Assembly: GCA_041748075.1 (NCBI GenBank)
Contig: JBGTDX010000103.1
Location: forward strand, 1-32,110
Direction: 5' to 3'
DNA length: 32,110 nucleotides
Source: JBGSYJ01 sp041748075
Lineage (GTDB): Bacteria; Acidobacteriota; Thermoanaerobaculia; Gp7-AA8
How positions within the stretch are numbered: position 1 is the stretch's first letter; every line of letters starts with the position of its first letter. The position numbers were made by a program, and so were the translations under genes. Positions 26,315 to 32,110 of the stretch are shown piece after piece. The notes beneath the pieces are model-generated. The model worked only from the letters and a program-made list of their open reading frames with translations, ran no database searches and was not told where the DNA came from.

Positions 26315-26970
26315 TAGAAGTACCACTCCGCGCGATGAACGATGTTGAGGTTGAGTCCCAGATCGGAGCAGGTCGCTTCGAGTTCGTCTTTGATGGATGG
26401 AGTGTAGCAGGCAATGCCGAGAAGTGCCTCAGTAGGCACGTACCGATGAGCCAGAGCCTCAGCCTGATACCGCTCAAATCTGTCGGGATGCTCGGGATCG
26501 CGCTTGAAGTCACTTCGCTGAAGTTGCGGGAAGTCGACGGCCGATGGCAAGTCGCTGTCAGTGTTGAAAAACCTTGCGGTCTCAAGGTAGGCGTGGCGGT
26601 CGGTGAACACGTACGGGACACCATTCTGCCTCAAGGCATTGAGAGACGAAACCAGGATAACAATCTCGTCGTTCTGACGCTGGCGGACGCCGGCATAGCC
26701 GGTTTTGATGTTGTATAGCATCGGGCTTCGAGGTGTGAAATAGAAGGCAACATAGTCTTTGAGCGCTCCGCCCGGCGGCACGTCTACTTTTCGATCGCGC
26801 CGTAATTCGATCAGCTCGGGATTGCCGATTCTGACGAATCTCGGATCAGACACGTCATCGTCGGGACAATGCAGCCCGTTCTTCAGAGTCCAGGGCACAT
26901 TGGAACGATGTGTGATGCGGAAAATGAGCGCTTTTTCCGGTGTGAGCAGCTTGCTGAATGATGGTGTCAC
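26314..26970 (-). CDS. darT: DarT DNA thymidine ADP-ribosyltransferase toxin
   Basis: The 218-residue protein matches DarT (formerly DUF4433) throughout: ALIFRITHRSNVPWTLKNGL near residues 14-33, DYVAFYFTPRSPMLY (72-86), FTDRHAYLETARF (122-134), and the catalytic Glu in RYQAEAL (Glu171). DarT uses NAD+ to ADP-ribosylate thymidine in single-stranded DNA at short motifs, blocking replication; it acts as an abortive phage-defence toxin. The start is GTG at 26970. A TAGACT box ends 6 nt before it on the minus strand, and the promoter region falls within a remnant of another HNH gene (26988-27084). The gene is complete, at the usual length of about 210-220 residues. Confidence 0.92.
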   Translation of the reverse strand: MTPSFSKLLTPEKALIFRITHRSNVPWTLKNGLHCPDDDVSDPRFVRIGNPELIELRRDRKVDVPPGGALKDYVAFYFTPRSPMLYNIKTGYAGVRQRQNDEIVILVSSLNALRQNGVPYVFTDRHAYLETARFFNTDSDLPSAVDFPQLQRSDFKRDPEHPDRFERYQAEALAHRYVPTEALLGIACYTPSIKDELEATCSDLGLNLNIVHRAEWYF

Positions 26971-26976
26971 TCGTCG

Positions 26977-26982
26977 AGTCTA
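26977..26982 (-). promoter_or_regulatory. Possible -10 box for darT-darG
   Basis: TAGACT on the minus strand ends 6 nt before the GTG at 26970 with no ribosome site between, suggesting leaderless transcription of the toxin-antitoxin operon. Any -35 element would fall inside HNH remnant B. Confidence 0.35.
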
Positions 26983-26987
26983 CTGCA

Positions 26988-27084
26988 GCTCAATGGTGAG
27001 AGAATCCAGCTACCGAAGAATCCGGAGCATCGGCCGATGGCGGAGTCGCTGCGCTGGCATAACGAGGAGCGGTTTCTGGGGTAA
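26988..27084 (+). pseudogene. HNH gene 3' remnant, copy B
   Basis: Only the last 32 codons of an HNH_2 gene like copies A and C survive: LNGERIQLPKNP, then HRPMAESLRWHNEERFLG and TAA at 27082-27084. The frame is open and the changes from copy A are spread out (about a quarter of bases over the first 50, few after), so it derives from a diverged relative and not from a recent duplication of copy A. Its left end sits 17 nt from the darT start. AGGAGG for the following GIY-YIG gene begins 2 nt after its stop, so the intact ancestor probably formed an operon with that gene. Confidence 0.8.
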
Positions 27085-27097
27085 GTAGGAGGACAAC

Positions 27098-27846
27098 ATG
27101 AGCGACGAGCCGATCGATCGAGTTCCGCCCGAGGTCGCCGAACGCCTCGGTTACTACGTTTACCTCTATCTCGACCGTCCTGATGGCAGATTTTCTACGT
27201 CGGAAAAGGGAAGGGTGGCCGCGTCCTTTCTCACCTCGATGAAGAAGCAGAGTCGCGCAAGTGCGAGCGAATCGCGTCGATCCGTGCCGAAGGGCGCGAG
27301 CCGCATCTCGAGATTCTCGCGCATGGACTGAAGGATGAAGAAACCGCACTGCGGATCGAGGCCGCCGTGATCGATATCCTCCAACTGAAACTGCTGACCA
27401 ACCAGGTGCGCGGCTTGAGGAGTGTTCAGCAGGGCCGCATGCCGCTCAGTCAACTGATCGGCTACTACGCAGCGAAGCCCGTCGACGTCGCGGTCCCTGC
27501 ACTGCTCATCAGAGTCAATCGTTTGTATCGTCACGGGATGTCTCAGGACGAGCTCTATGATGTCACGCGCGGCATCTGGAAGCTCGGCAGCCGTAAAGCG
27601 GGAGCGCGTTATGCCTTCGCGGTGTTCGAAGGTGTTGTTCGCGAGGTCTTCGAAATATACAGCTGGCACCCATCCGGAACTACGCCGTATCGTTCTCGTG
27701 ATACGACCGGGTTCCTCGCGAGAAAACGATGGGAGTTTCTGGGGGCGCCTGCGCCTGAGTCGATCAGGTCGCAGTATGTGAACCGTTCGGTAGCCCACCT
27801 GTTTCCGAAAGGTCTGCAGACGCCGACCCGGTACGTCAACTGTTGA
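27098..27846 (+). pseudogene. GIY-YIG nuclease family gene with one frameshift
   Basis: A perfect AGGAGG lies 5 nt before the ATG at 27098. The frame encodes GYYVYLYLDRPDGRF, then slips at a TTTT run (27191-27194). Restoring one T continues as FYVGKGKGGRVLSHLDEEAE and on to the stop at 27846, about 249 residues in all. YYVYLY and FYVGKGKG are the GIY and YIG motifs; ERIASIRAEG and ETALRIEAAVID follow as in LEM-3-like GIY-YIG proteins, with the Glu in LRIEAA as the likely metal ligand. The C-terminal part is an unrecognised helical region. As it stands only 77 codons are translated. The shift may be a true mutation, a sequencing error or, less likely, a slippage switch. Confidence 0.8.
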
Positions 27847-28061
27847 GCAGGCAGAGCGAAGAGTTTCCTTCTCGCCGCGGCGGTCGGCGAGGGCGTCGAA
27901 GTGAGGTCTACCAGACGGAGCGACACCCGCGGCAAGTGGCCCCGCACAGGAGCGCAGGATCATCTGGTGGAAAGTGCGGTGAAGCTGGGCTCGGAGTTTA
28001 GGGATCTGAAGTTGGCGCGGCGGCGTAATCGGCGTTTGATGCTTGGGCTTGATAAGATTCT

Positions 28062-28067
28062 TATTAT
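28062..28067 (+). promoter_or_regulatory. Possible -10 box for the unknown gene at 28073
   Basis: TATTAT ends 5 nt before the ATG at 28073, inside a short AT-rich patch (28051-28072) with GATAA and TTATC as inverted half-sites. No ribosome site is present. The preceding gap from 27847 contains nothing else that I recognise. Confidence 0.35.
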
Positions 28068-28072
28068 CAACG

Positions 28073-29148
28073 ATGAATGAAACTACAGCTTCTGAGTTAC
28101 AAGAGAGTAGCGGCTACATGTTCGCGGTTCCCCTTCGCATTCGCGAGAAGGTGAACGTAACTAAAATGCTAGTCGTTGGATCGCCATGGCAACCAATGCC
28201 CCTTCAAGCGATGAGCGGGTACCTGGACGCCACCGAGGAGCCGGTATTCATCGTGCCGCACGAGATGCCCCTTTGTGCACTCACACCGCATCTGCCGCTA
28301 AGCAAGGAATCTCTGGAGTTGCTTCACATCGAGCACTTTGAAACGGACCACGCGATTGCTACAGGATCAAGGCTCTGGCAGAGACTTGTGCCCGGTTCAA
28401 ATCCACCTGACTTTTTGGCTCAGACGCCTGAAGGTGACAGAGGAATCGACTGCGTGCAGTTCACTGCAGAAGCCCGCCGGGAAGCGGCCGCTCGATCCGC
28501 AAGTATCCGAGCGGCGTTCATGGAGTCGGACCCTGCGCTTTTCTCTCATCTCTATGGCCTGCTTGTTTATGTGTGGGTTTCAGATTCAATCGGATTTCCG
28601 CTTCCTGCGAAGAACCGAGAAGAGTTGATCGATGCACTCTGTTCTTTCCGTTCGATCCCAAGAATGGCCTCGTACCCATTGGACCTCTTCCCAAGAATGC
28701 TCCCGATCTGGGCATTGCACGCACTCAAGCAGGCTGGGAGTTTTACGCCACACCATTTGGCACAGCGGCCCCGCTCACGCCGTTCTTCGGGCGGATGGGC
28801 TTCGAGTTAGCTTTCGTATACAACAGCGTCCATCGAATGAGTTCGCTCGTGTCAGAGTGGCAGCGACTGATCAATCAACACGACAAGCCCGGAATTCAGG
28901 ATCTGCTCTTCACCGTCGGCGGTCCCGATCGGTCAGGCTTTGTTCACCCGGCGGATGCGTTGCTTTTCGACTTCATGCAGAGCGATCCCTCTGCCGACGT
29001 AACGGAGCGGTTGCACCTGAAGCGAGTTCTTGTTCACTACTGGGCTACTGGGAAGATTCTGCAGATGTATCCGGAACGACGTGTCGTCTCTCCAGGAATC
29101 TCGGCGGGTTTTGTCCCGGCCCATCGTCCGCTTGTGCAACGGAGTTAG
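28073..29148 (+). pseudogene. Unknown protein, frameshifted, ending at the HNH copy C junction
   Basis: The first frame runs from ATG 28073 (MNETTASELQESSGYMFAVP) through FPLPAKNREELIDALCSF. A one-base loss near 28640-28648 moves the coding sense to another frame, which continues as FFPFDPKNGLVPIGPLPKN and GWEFYATPFG to the stop at 29146-29148. Joined, it would be about 358 residues, soluble, with no signal peptide or membrane segment. I do not recognise the family. The stop is directly followed by codon 36 or so of HNH copy C, so this gene was joined to or inserted in that gene. The position among defence genes suggests, but does not show, a defence role. Confidence 0.6.
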
Positions 29149-30002
29149 TCGGATGCGGCGTTCAAGGCGCTGCAGCCGGGTGAGCCGTTGTTCTTCAAGC
29201 TCAAGGCGCCGCGCAATGTGATCGCGGGCTTCGGCTTCTTCGCCCACTATTCGACGCTGCCCGTGTCGATGGCCTGGGAGGTCTACGGGGTCGCGAACGG
29301 CGCGCCGACGTTTGAGGACATGCGCGGCCGGCTGCTGTCGATCCGATCGCGATTCCGCATGGAGACCGATGCGAGGAAGGACTTCTGGATCGGCTGCATC
29401 CTCGTCAACCAGCCGACGTTCTTCCATGAGCGTGATTGGATCTCGATCCCCGCGGACTGGTCCGGGAACATCGTGCAGGGGAAGGGATACGATGTGACCT
29501 CGGGTGAGGGCGAGCGGATCTGGCTCGAGTGTCTCGCGCGTGCGCGTTCAGCGACTTCGATGATCGCGGAGATGCGTGCGCCGATCGAGGGCGGGTACGG
29601 AGCGTCGGTGATGCGTCTGCCGAGGGTTGGGCAGAAGAGGTTGCGGATCGGGGTGCTCGATGGTGGCAGGTGTGCCCTCACCCCGGCTCGCTGGCGCTCG
29701 CCACCCCTCTCCCTCGGGAGAGGGGGAGATGCGTCCGGGGAGAGGGGAGTTGAGGGTCGCAGCACTCGGTGAACAACGGCATCCTCTTTCGCGCGGATAT
29801 TCACCGGCTCTTCGATAGCGGCTACGTCACTGTGACGCCGGATCTACATTTTCTCGTGAGCGCGAAGATCCGGGAGGAGTTCGAGAACGGACGGGACTAC
29901 TACCGGCTCAATGGTGCGGCAATCCGGTTGCCGGAGAGGGCGGGGGATCGGCCGATGGGGGAGGCGCTGCGGTGGCATAACGAGGAGCGGTTTTTGGGGT
30001 AG
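29149..30002 (+). pseudogene. HNH_2 endonuclease gene, copy C, lacking its start and catalytic core
   Basis: About 94% identical to copy A by hand count over 29151-29500, but it begins at ADAAFKALQPGEP (codon 36 of copy A), right after the stop of the preceding gene. It is uninterrupted at the site where copy A carries its palindrome (GKGYDVTSGEGERIW). At 29661-29757 the 86 bases that should encode the first half of the HNH core (CSIT and EAAHI) are replaced by hairpin R2. Homology resumes at QHSVNNGILFRADIHRLFD and runs to TAG at 30000-30002. With the first catalytic His missing and a frame change it cannot be an active nuclease. Confidence 0.85.
29675..29756. repeat. GC-rich REP-like hairpin R2 inside HNH copy C
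   Basis: The outer arms are CCCTCA and TGAGGG; the core CCCCTCTCCC-TC-GGGAGAGGGG is a perfect 10-bp stem with a 2-base loop. It is the same repeat type as R1. It occupies the exact place of the missing HNH core, with intact homology resuming one base after it. Confidence 0.8.
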
Positions 30003-30029
30003 GGGGGCGTCATAACCGCCCCACACTGG

Positions 30030-30051
30030 CCCCTTTTCCGCCGGAGAGGGG
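30030..30051. repeat. Short REP-like hairpin R3
   Basis: CCCCTTTTCC and GGAGAGGGG flank a GCC loop, an imperfect stem of the R1/R2 type. It lies 28 nt after the stop of HNH copy C, as R1 does after copy A. It could act as a transcription stop for the HNH genes. Confidence 0.5.
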
Positions 30052-30176
30052 AAGGGAGATTCGCGAGCTGCTCCGGGCCCATGTCGGGTGGAGTAACATG
30101 AGCAGCTGTATGGGATGCCACCCGGTCGTATCGTCAAGCACCGGCGTCCTCGGATTGAAGATATATAGGTAGAACG

Positions 30177-30383
30177 CTGACGAAGGAAGAGATCTTCGAG
30201 CTCTCGGTCTCCGAACGTCTGGAACTGATCGAGACTCTGTGGGACAGCATTTCACCGGAGGAAGTTCCCGTCCCCGAGTCGCATCAGCGTGCGCTCGATG
30301 AGGCACTCGACGCCTATCGTAGCGAACCGGAAGCAGGGAAAAGCTGGGAGCAGGTGCGGGACGATCTGATCCGCAAGCGATGA
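30177..30383 (+). CDS. Addiction-module antitoxin (Unstab_antitox/TIGR02574 type)
   Basis: The 68-residue frame TKEEIFELSVSERLELIETL, then LWDSI, and the C-terminal SWEQVRDDLIRKR are typical of this ParD-like antitoxin family. The family normally starts M-T-K-E-E at this point, but the codon is CTG (30177) and no ATG, GTG or TTG exists between it and the in-frame stop at 30156-30158. So the start is either a rare CTG or has been mutated. TATATA (30162-30167) lies just upstream. The stop overlaps the ATG of the toxin remnant (ATGA). The intact family pattern suggests recent or continuing selection. Confidence 0.7.
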   Translation: MTKEEIFELSVSERLELIETLWDSISPEEVPVPESHQRALDEALDAYRSEPEAGKSWEQVRDDLIRKR

Positions 30384-30569
30384 GTCCTGCTGTTTTCATC
30401 CAGCCGGCTGCGGAACGTGATCTGGCCTCCGCTCATGACTGGTACCTGAAGGAATCGGACGCGCTGGCGACGCGCTTCGAGGTCGACGCGGCGACGCGTC
30501 TCCATTGCGCGGAACCCTCAGATGTATCCGTGCGTGCGCGGTGAGATCCGTAGAGCGATGACGGCAGGG
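30380..30569 (+). pseudogene. ParE/RelE-type toxin remnant
   Basis: ATG 30380 overlaps the antitoxin stop. MSPAVFIQPAAERDLASAHD is the usual ParE opening, with WYLKES and RFEVD following. One base is missing near 30503; in the next frame RNPQMYPCVRGEIRRAM continues the family pattern, but the final strands (the RRFPY..VFYR part) are gone and unrelated sequence follows. The toxin is therefore dead through both a frameshift and loss of its C-terminus. Confidence 0.75.
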
Positions 30570-30617
30570 GTGTGCTGCAGGCCCGTCCGTCCTGACAGGA
30601 ACCAGGATCGCTGAGCG

Positions 30618-30623
30618 TAGAAT
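30618..30623 (+). promoter_or_regulatory. Possible -10 box for the PIN-like gene
   Basis: TAGAAT ends 6 nt before the ATG at 30630. CTGACA at 30592-30597 could be a -35, but its 20-nt spacer is long. There is no ribosome site, so the transcript may be leaderless. Confidence 0.35.
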
Positions 30624-30629
30624 GCGGGC

Positions 30630-31089
30630 ATGAAACTTCGGATTTACACGGATACCTCGGTTCTGGGCGGCTGCGAAGACGAAGAATTTCGCGAACCCTC
30701 CCGCCCTTCTGCTCGAGGCATTTGGGCGGGGCGACCTCACGATGGTGTTATCTGAGCTGACCGTCCGGGAACTCGAGACGGCTCCCGCGGGCGTACGTTC
30801 CATCCTGAAGCAGGTGCCGGTCGAGCACATAGAAACTCTCGCTCTGTCCCGAGAGGCCGAGGAACTGGCTGTCGCGTATATCGAGGACGGTGCGATCGGC
30901 GCGCGAATGCGTGCGGACGCCCTGCACATCGCCCTGGCAACATGGGCTCGAGTTGATGTTCTGGTGAGTTGGAACTTCAAGCACATCGTCAACCTCAAGC
31001 GCATCCACGCGTATAACGCGGTCAACCTCAAGAGAGGTTATCCTATGCTCGAGATTCGAACTCCACGAGAGGTGCCGGGCGATGAGTGA
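30630..31089 (+). pseudogene. PIN-domain-like toxin gene with one frameshift
   Basis: ATG 30630 opens MKLRIYTDTSVLGGCEDEEF, the PIN start with its first acidic metal ligand (TDTSVLGG). After EFREPSR the frame changes by one base near 30697-30705; the correct sense continues LLLEAFGRGDLTMVLSELTV, ADALHIALATWARVDVLVSW (further acidic ligands) and NFKHIVNLKRI to TGA 31087-31089. Joined, it has about 152 residues, the normal length. As sequenced, ATG 30742 could express only the last 115 residues, which lack the first catalytic Asp. It overlaps the partner gene by 8 nt. PIN toxins of this type are RNases in type II toxin-antitoxin pairs. Confidence 0.75.
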
Positions 31090-31285
31090 ACAGTCAGCAA
31101 AGACATTCGATTGTGTTCAAAGTATGCGTCAGGCGCGGGACAGGATCAGCTCGGAGGTCGGGAGCATGGGCTACGACGAGTTGGTCGAGTGGCTGCGTTC
31201 CCATGAGTACGCGGATCCGTTTCTGCAGTCCCTGGCTGAGAAGGCTGCTGAGCAAGCCGGCGAGCGCTTGAGGAACGATCAATGA
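31082..31285 (+). CDS. Small partner protein of the PIN-like gene (putative antitoxin)
   Basis: The 67-residue protein KTFDCVQSMRQARDRISSEV, then GMGYDELVEWLRSHEY in general form, resembles the short acidic/helical proteins with a FDCV opening that follow this kind of PIN gene. It starts at ATG 31082, 8 nt inside the PIN gene, and ends in an ATGA overlap with the HicB-like gene. The frame is intact although its toxin is shifted. It would bind and inhibit the PIN protein; it may also act as repressor, but no DNA-binding motif is evident. Confidence 0.6.
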   Translation: MSEQSAKTFDCVQSMRQARDRISSEVGSMGYDELVEWLRSHEYADPFLQSLAEKAAEQAGERLRNDQ

Positions 31286-31497
31286 CGCATCGTTACGAGA
31301 TCATCATCTTCTGGAGCGATGAGGACCATGCGTTCGTCGCTGACATCCCCGAGCTTCCTGGATGCATGGCCCATGGTTCGTCGCATGCGGATGCGCTGGA
31401 GAACGCTCAGGAGGCGATTGCCCTCTGGCTGGAAACGGCTCGGGAGCACGGTGACGCCATCCCTGAACCCAAGGGACGCCGTTTGCTTTACGCGTGA
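31282..31497 (+). CDS. HicB family antitoxin-like protein (no hicA beside it)
   Basis: The 71-residue protein has the HicB partial RNase H fold: RYEIIIFWSDEDHAFVADIP, ELPGCMAHG, ALENAQEAIALWLETA and the end PEPKGRRLLYA. The length and all landmarks are normal, so it is intact. It overlaps the previous stop by 4 nt (ATGA) and is thus translated with the PIN partner. No HicA toxin is found on either side; the next gene is on the other strand. Solitary HicB proteins of this short type are common, and some may be regulators instead of antitoxins. Confidence 0.82.
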   Translation: MTHRYEIIIFWSDEDHAFVADIPELPGCMAHGSSHADALENAQEAIALWLETAREHGDAIPEPKGRRLLYA

Positions 31498-31575
31498 GTC
31501 GGGACGCGATTCAATGCGTACGAGCAAATCTTTGAATCGCGTCTCGGATGTGCAGTAGCCGTACGGTGTCGCGGC

Positions 31576-31869
31576 TCAAAGAGGAACCGCCTCCGCCTCG
31601 ATCGTCTCCCGCAGGTAAGGGCTGATCGACCCTGGAGTGAGTACATCCACCGCGATCCCGAGTGATGTTTCCGGTTCGCGCTCGAGTTCGATCAGGTCGA
31701 GTAGAGATCGTCCCTTGTCCATCTCGACGAGCAGGTCGAGATCGCTGTCCGCGGACGTGGTCCCTCGCGCGCGGGAGCCGAAGACGCGCACGTTGCGCGC
31801 CCCGTGCTTCGCCGCAACGCTTCGGATCACTTCGCTCTGACGATCAATCTCGGGGTCCATGGTGTTCAT
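31576..31869 (-). CDS. MNT-type minimal nucleotidyltransferase
   Basis: The 97-residue protein has the MNT signature VRVFGSRARGTTSADSDLDL (about residues 28-47): GSRARG plus the two catalytic Asp of DSDLD. Then LLVEMD and VDVLTP (third Asp) follow, ending in a helix rich in Glu. MNT proteins pair with HEPN RNases in type VII toxin-antitoxin systems, where they add AMP to the HEPN toxin. No HEPN gene follows downstream on the minus strand, so it is an orphan. The start is ATG 31869; a second Met at codon 4 is an alternative. It converges on the HicB-like gene with a 78-bp gap. Confidence 0.85.
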   Translation of the reverse strand: MNTMDPEIDRQSEVIRSVAAKHGARNVRVFGSRARGTTSADSDLDLLVEMDKGRSLLDLIELEREPETSLGIAVDVLTPGSISPYLRETIEAEAVPL

Positions 31870-31913
31870 GATGGCGCTCCTGGCCTTCCGGTCGCAAGTC
31901 TGACCATCAGAAC

Positions 31914-32106
31914 CTCGACGGGGGCTACGTCACCGTGACGCCGGATCTGCATTTTCTCGTGAGCGGGACGATCAAGGGAGGAGTTCGAGAATGGGCGGGA
32001 TTACTACCGGCTCAATGGTGCGGCGATCCGATTGCCGGAGAGGGCGGAGCATCGGCCGATGGGGGAGTCGCTGCGGTGGCATAACGATGAGCGGTTTTTG
32101 GGGTAG
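31914..32106 (+). pseudogene. HNH gene 3' remnant, copy D
   Basis: Homology to copies A and C begins at GYVTVTPDLHFLVS and ends with HNDERFLG and TAG at 32104-32106. One extra base near 31970-31976 puts the first and last parts in different frames. The catalytic core and everything upstream is missing. The tail shares bases with copy B (GAGCATCGGCCGATG, GAGTCGCTG) that differ in copies A and C, so B and D may come from one lineage and A and C from another. Confidence 0.82.
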
Positions 32107-32110
32107 GGGG

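Noticed and set aside
27191..27194. Programmed frameshift in the GIY-YIG gene
   Set aside because: A run of four T residues without a slippery heptamer or a clear downstream structure is weak; simple mutation or sequence error is more likely.
1..32110. CRISPR array, tRNA or rRNA gene, integrase-flanked att site
   Set aside because: No regularly spaced direct repeats, no tRNA-like fold and no integrase gene were seen; the HNH tails are the only repeated boundaries.

Overview
The window is a high-GC bacterial defence island lying next to what looks like an ordinary chromosomal gene. No rRNA, tRNA or strong taxonomic marker is present. The base composition, a secreted HEAT-repeat/TonB-C-type protein and several starts that look leaderless (a TANNNT box 5-9 nt before the start codon) would fit Acidobacteriota or a similar high-GC phylum, but this is a weak inference.

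Layout. (1) 144-1769 (-): secreted HEAT-repeat protein with two TonB-C-like modules, probably outside the island. (2) 1955-4909 (-): large SF2 helicase with an unrecognised C-terminal half, divergent from (3) 5102-5866 (+): DUF429 protein. (4) 5961-20991 (+): a tightly packed class 1 DISARM operon, drmD, drmMI, [DUF262-DUF1524], drmA, drmB, drmC. All five core genes are intact. A GmrSD-type DUF262/HNH gene is embedded between the methyltransferase and drmA. (5) 21018-23797 (+): a separate three-gene operon with its own promoter: a small MqsR-like protein, a YgiT/MqsA-like zinc-finger/HTH protein, and a KGGVGR-motif ATPase with an alpha-helical repeat tail. It looks like a toxin-antitoxin pair wired to a signalling ATPase. 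(6) 24001-32106: an accretion zone in which the 3' end of an HNH_2 endonuclease gene occurs four times in the same orientation (ending at 25120, 27084, 30002 and 32106). Between these copies lie DarT/DarG (-), a frameshifted GIY-YIG nuclease gene and an unknown frameshifted gene, and a cluster of toxin-antitoxin parts (Unstab_antitox/ParE remnant, PIN/partner, HicB, MNT nucleotidyltransferase).

How the parts work together. DISARM (SNF2 helicase DrmD, adenine methyltransferase DrmMI, helicase DrmA, DUF1998 protein DrmB, PLD nuclease DrmC) methylates host DNA and blocks incoming phage DNA. The embedded DUF262-DUF1524 protein is a modification-sensing endonuclease type and could extend the range to modified phages. 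DarTG adds abortive DNA ADP-ribosylation. The left 21 kb is intact, whereas single-base indels and repeat insertions concentrate to the right of about 24.4 kb. There a 181-bp near-perfect palindrome splits one HNH gene, and GC-rich REP-like hairpins have replaced the catalytic core of another and rewritten the C-terminus of DarG.
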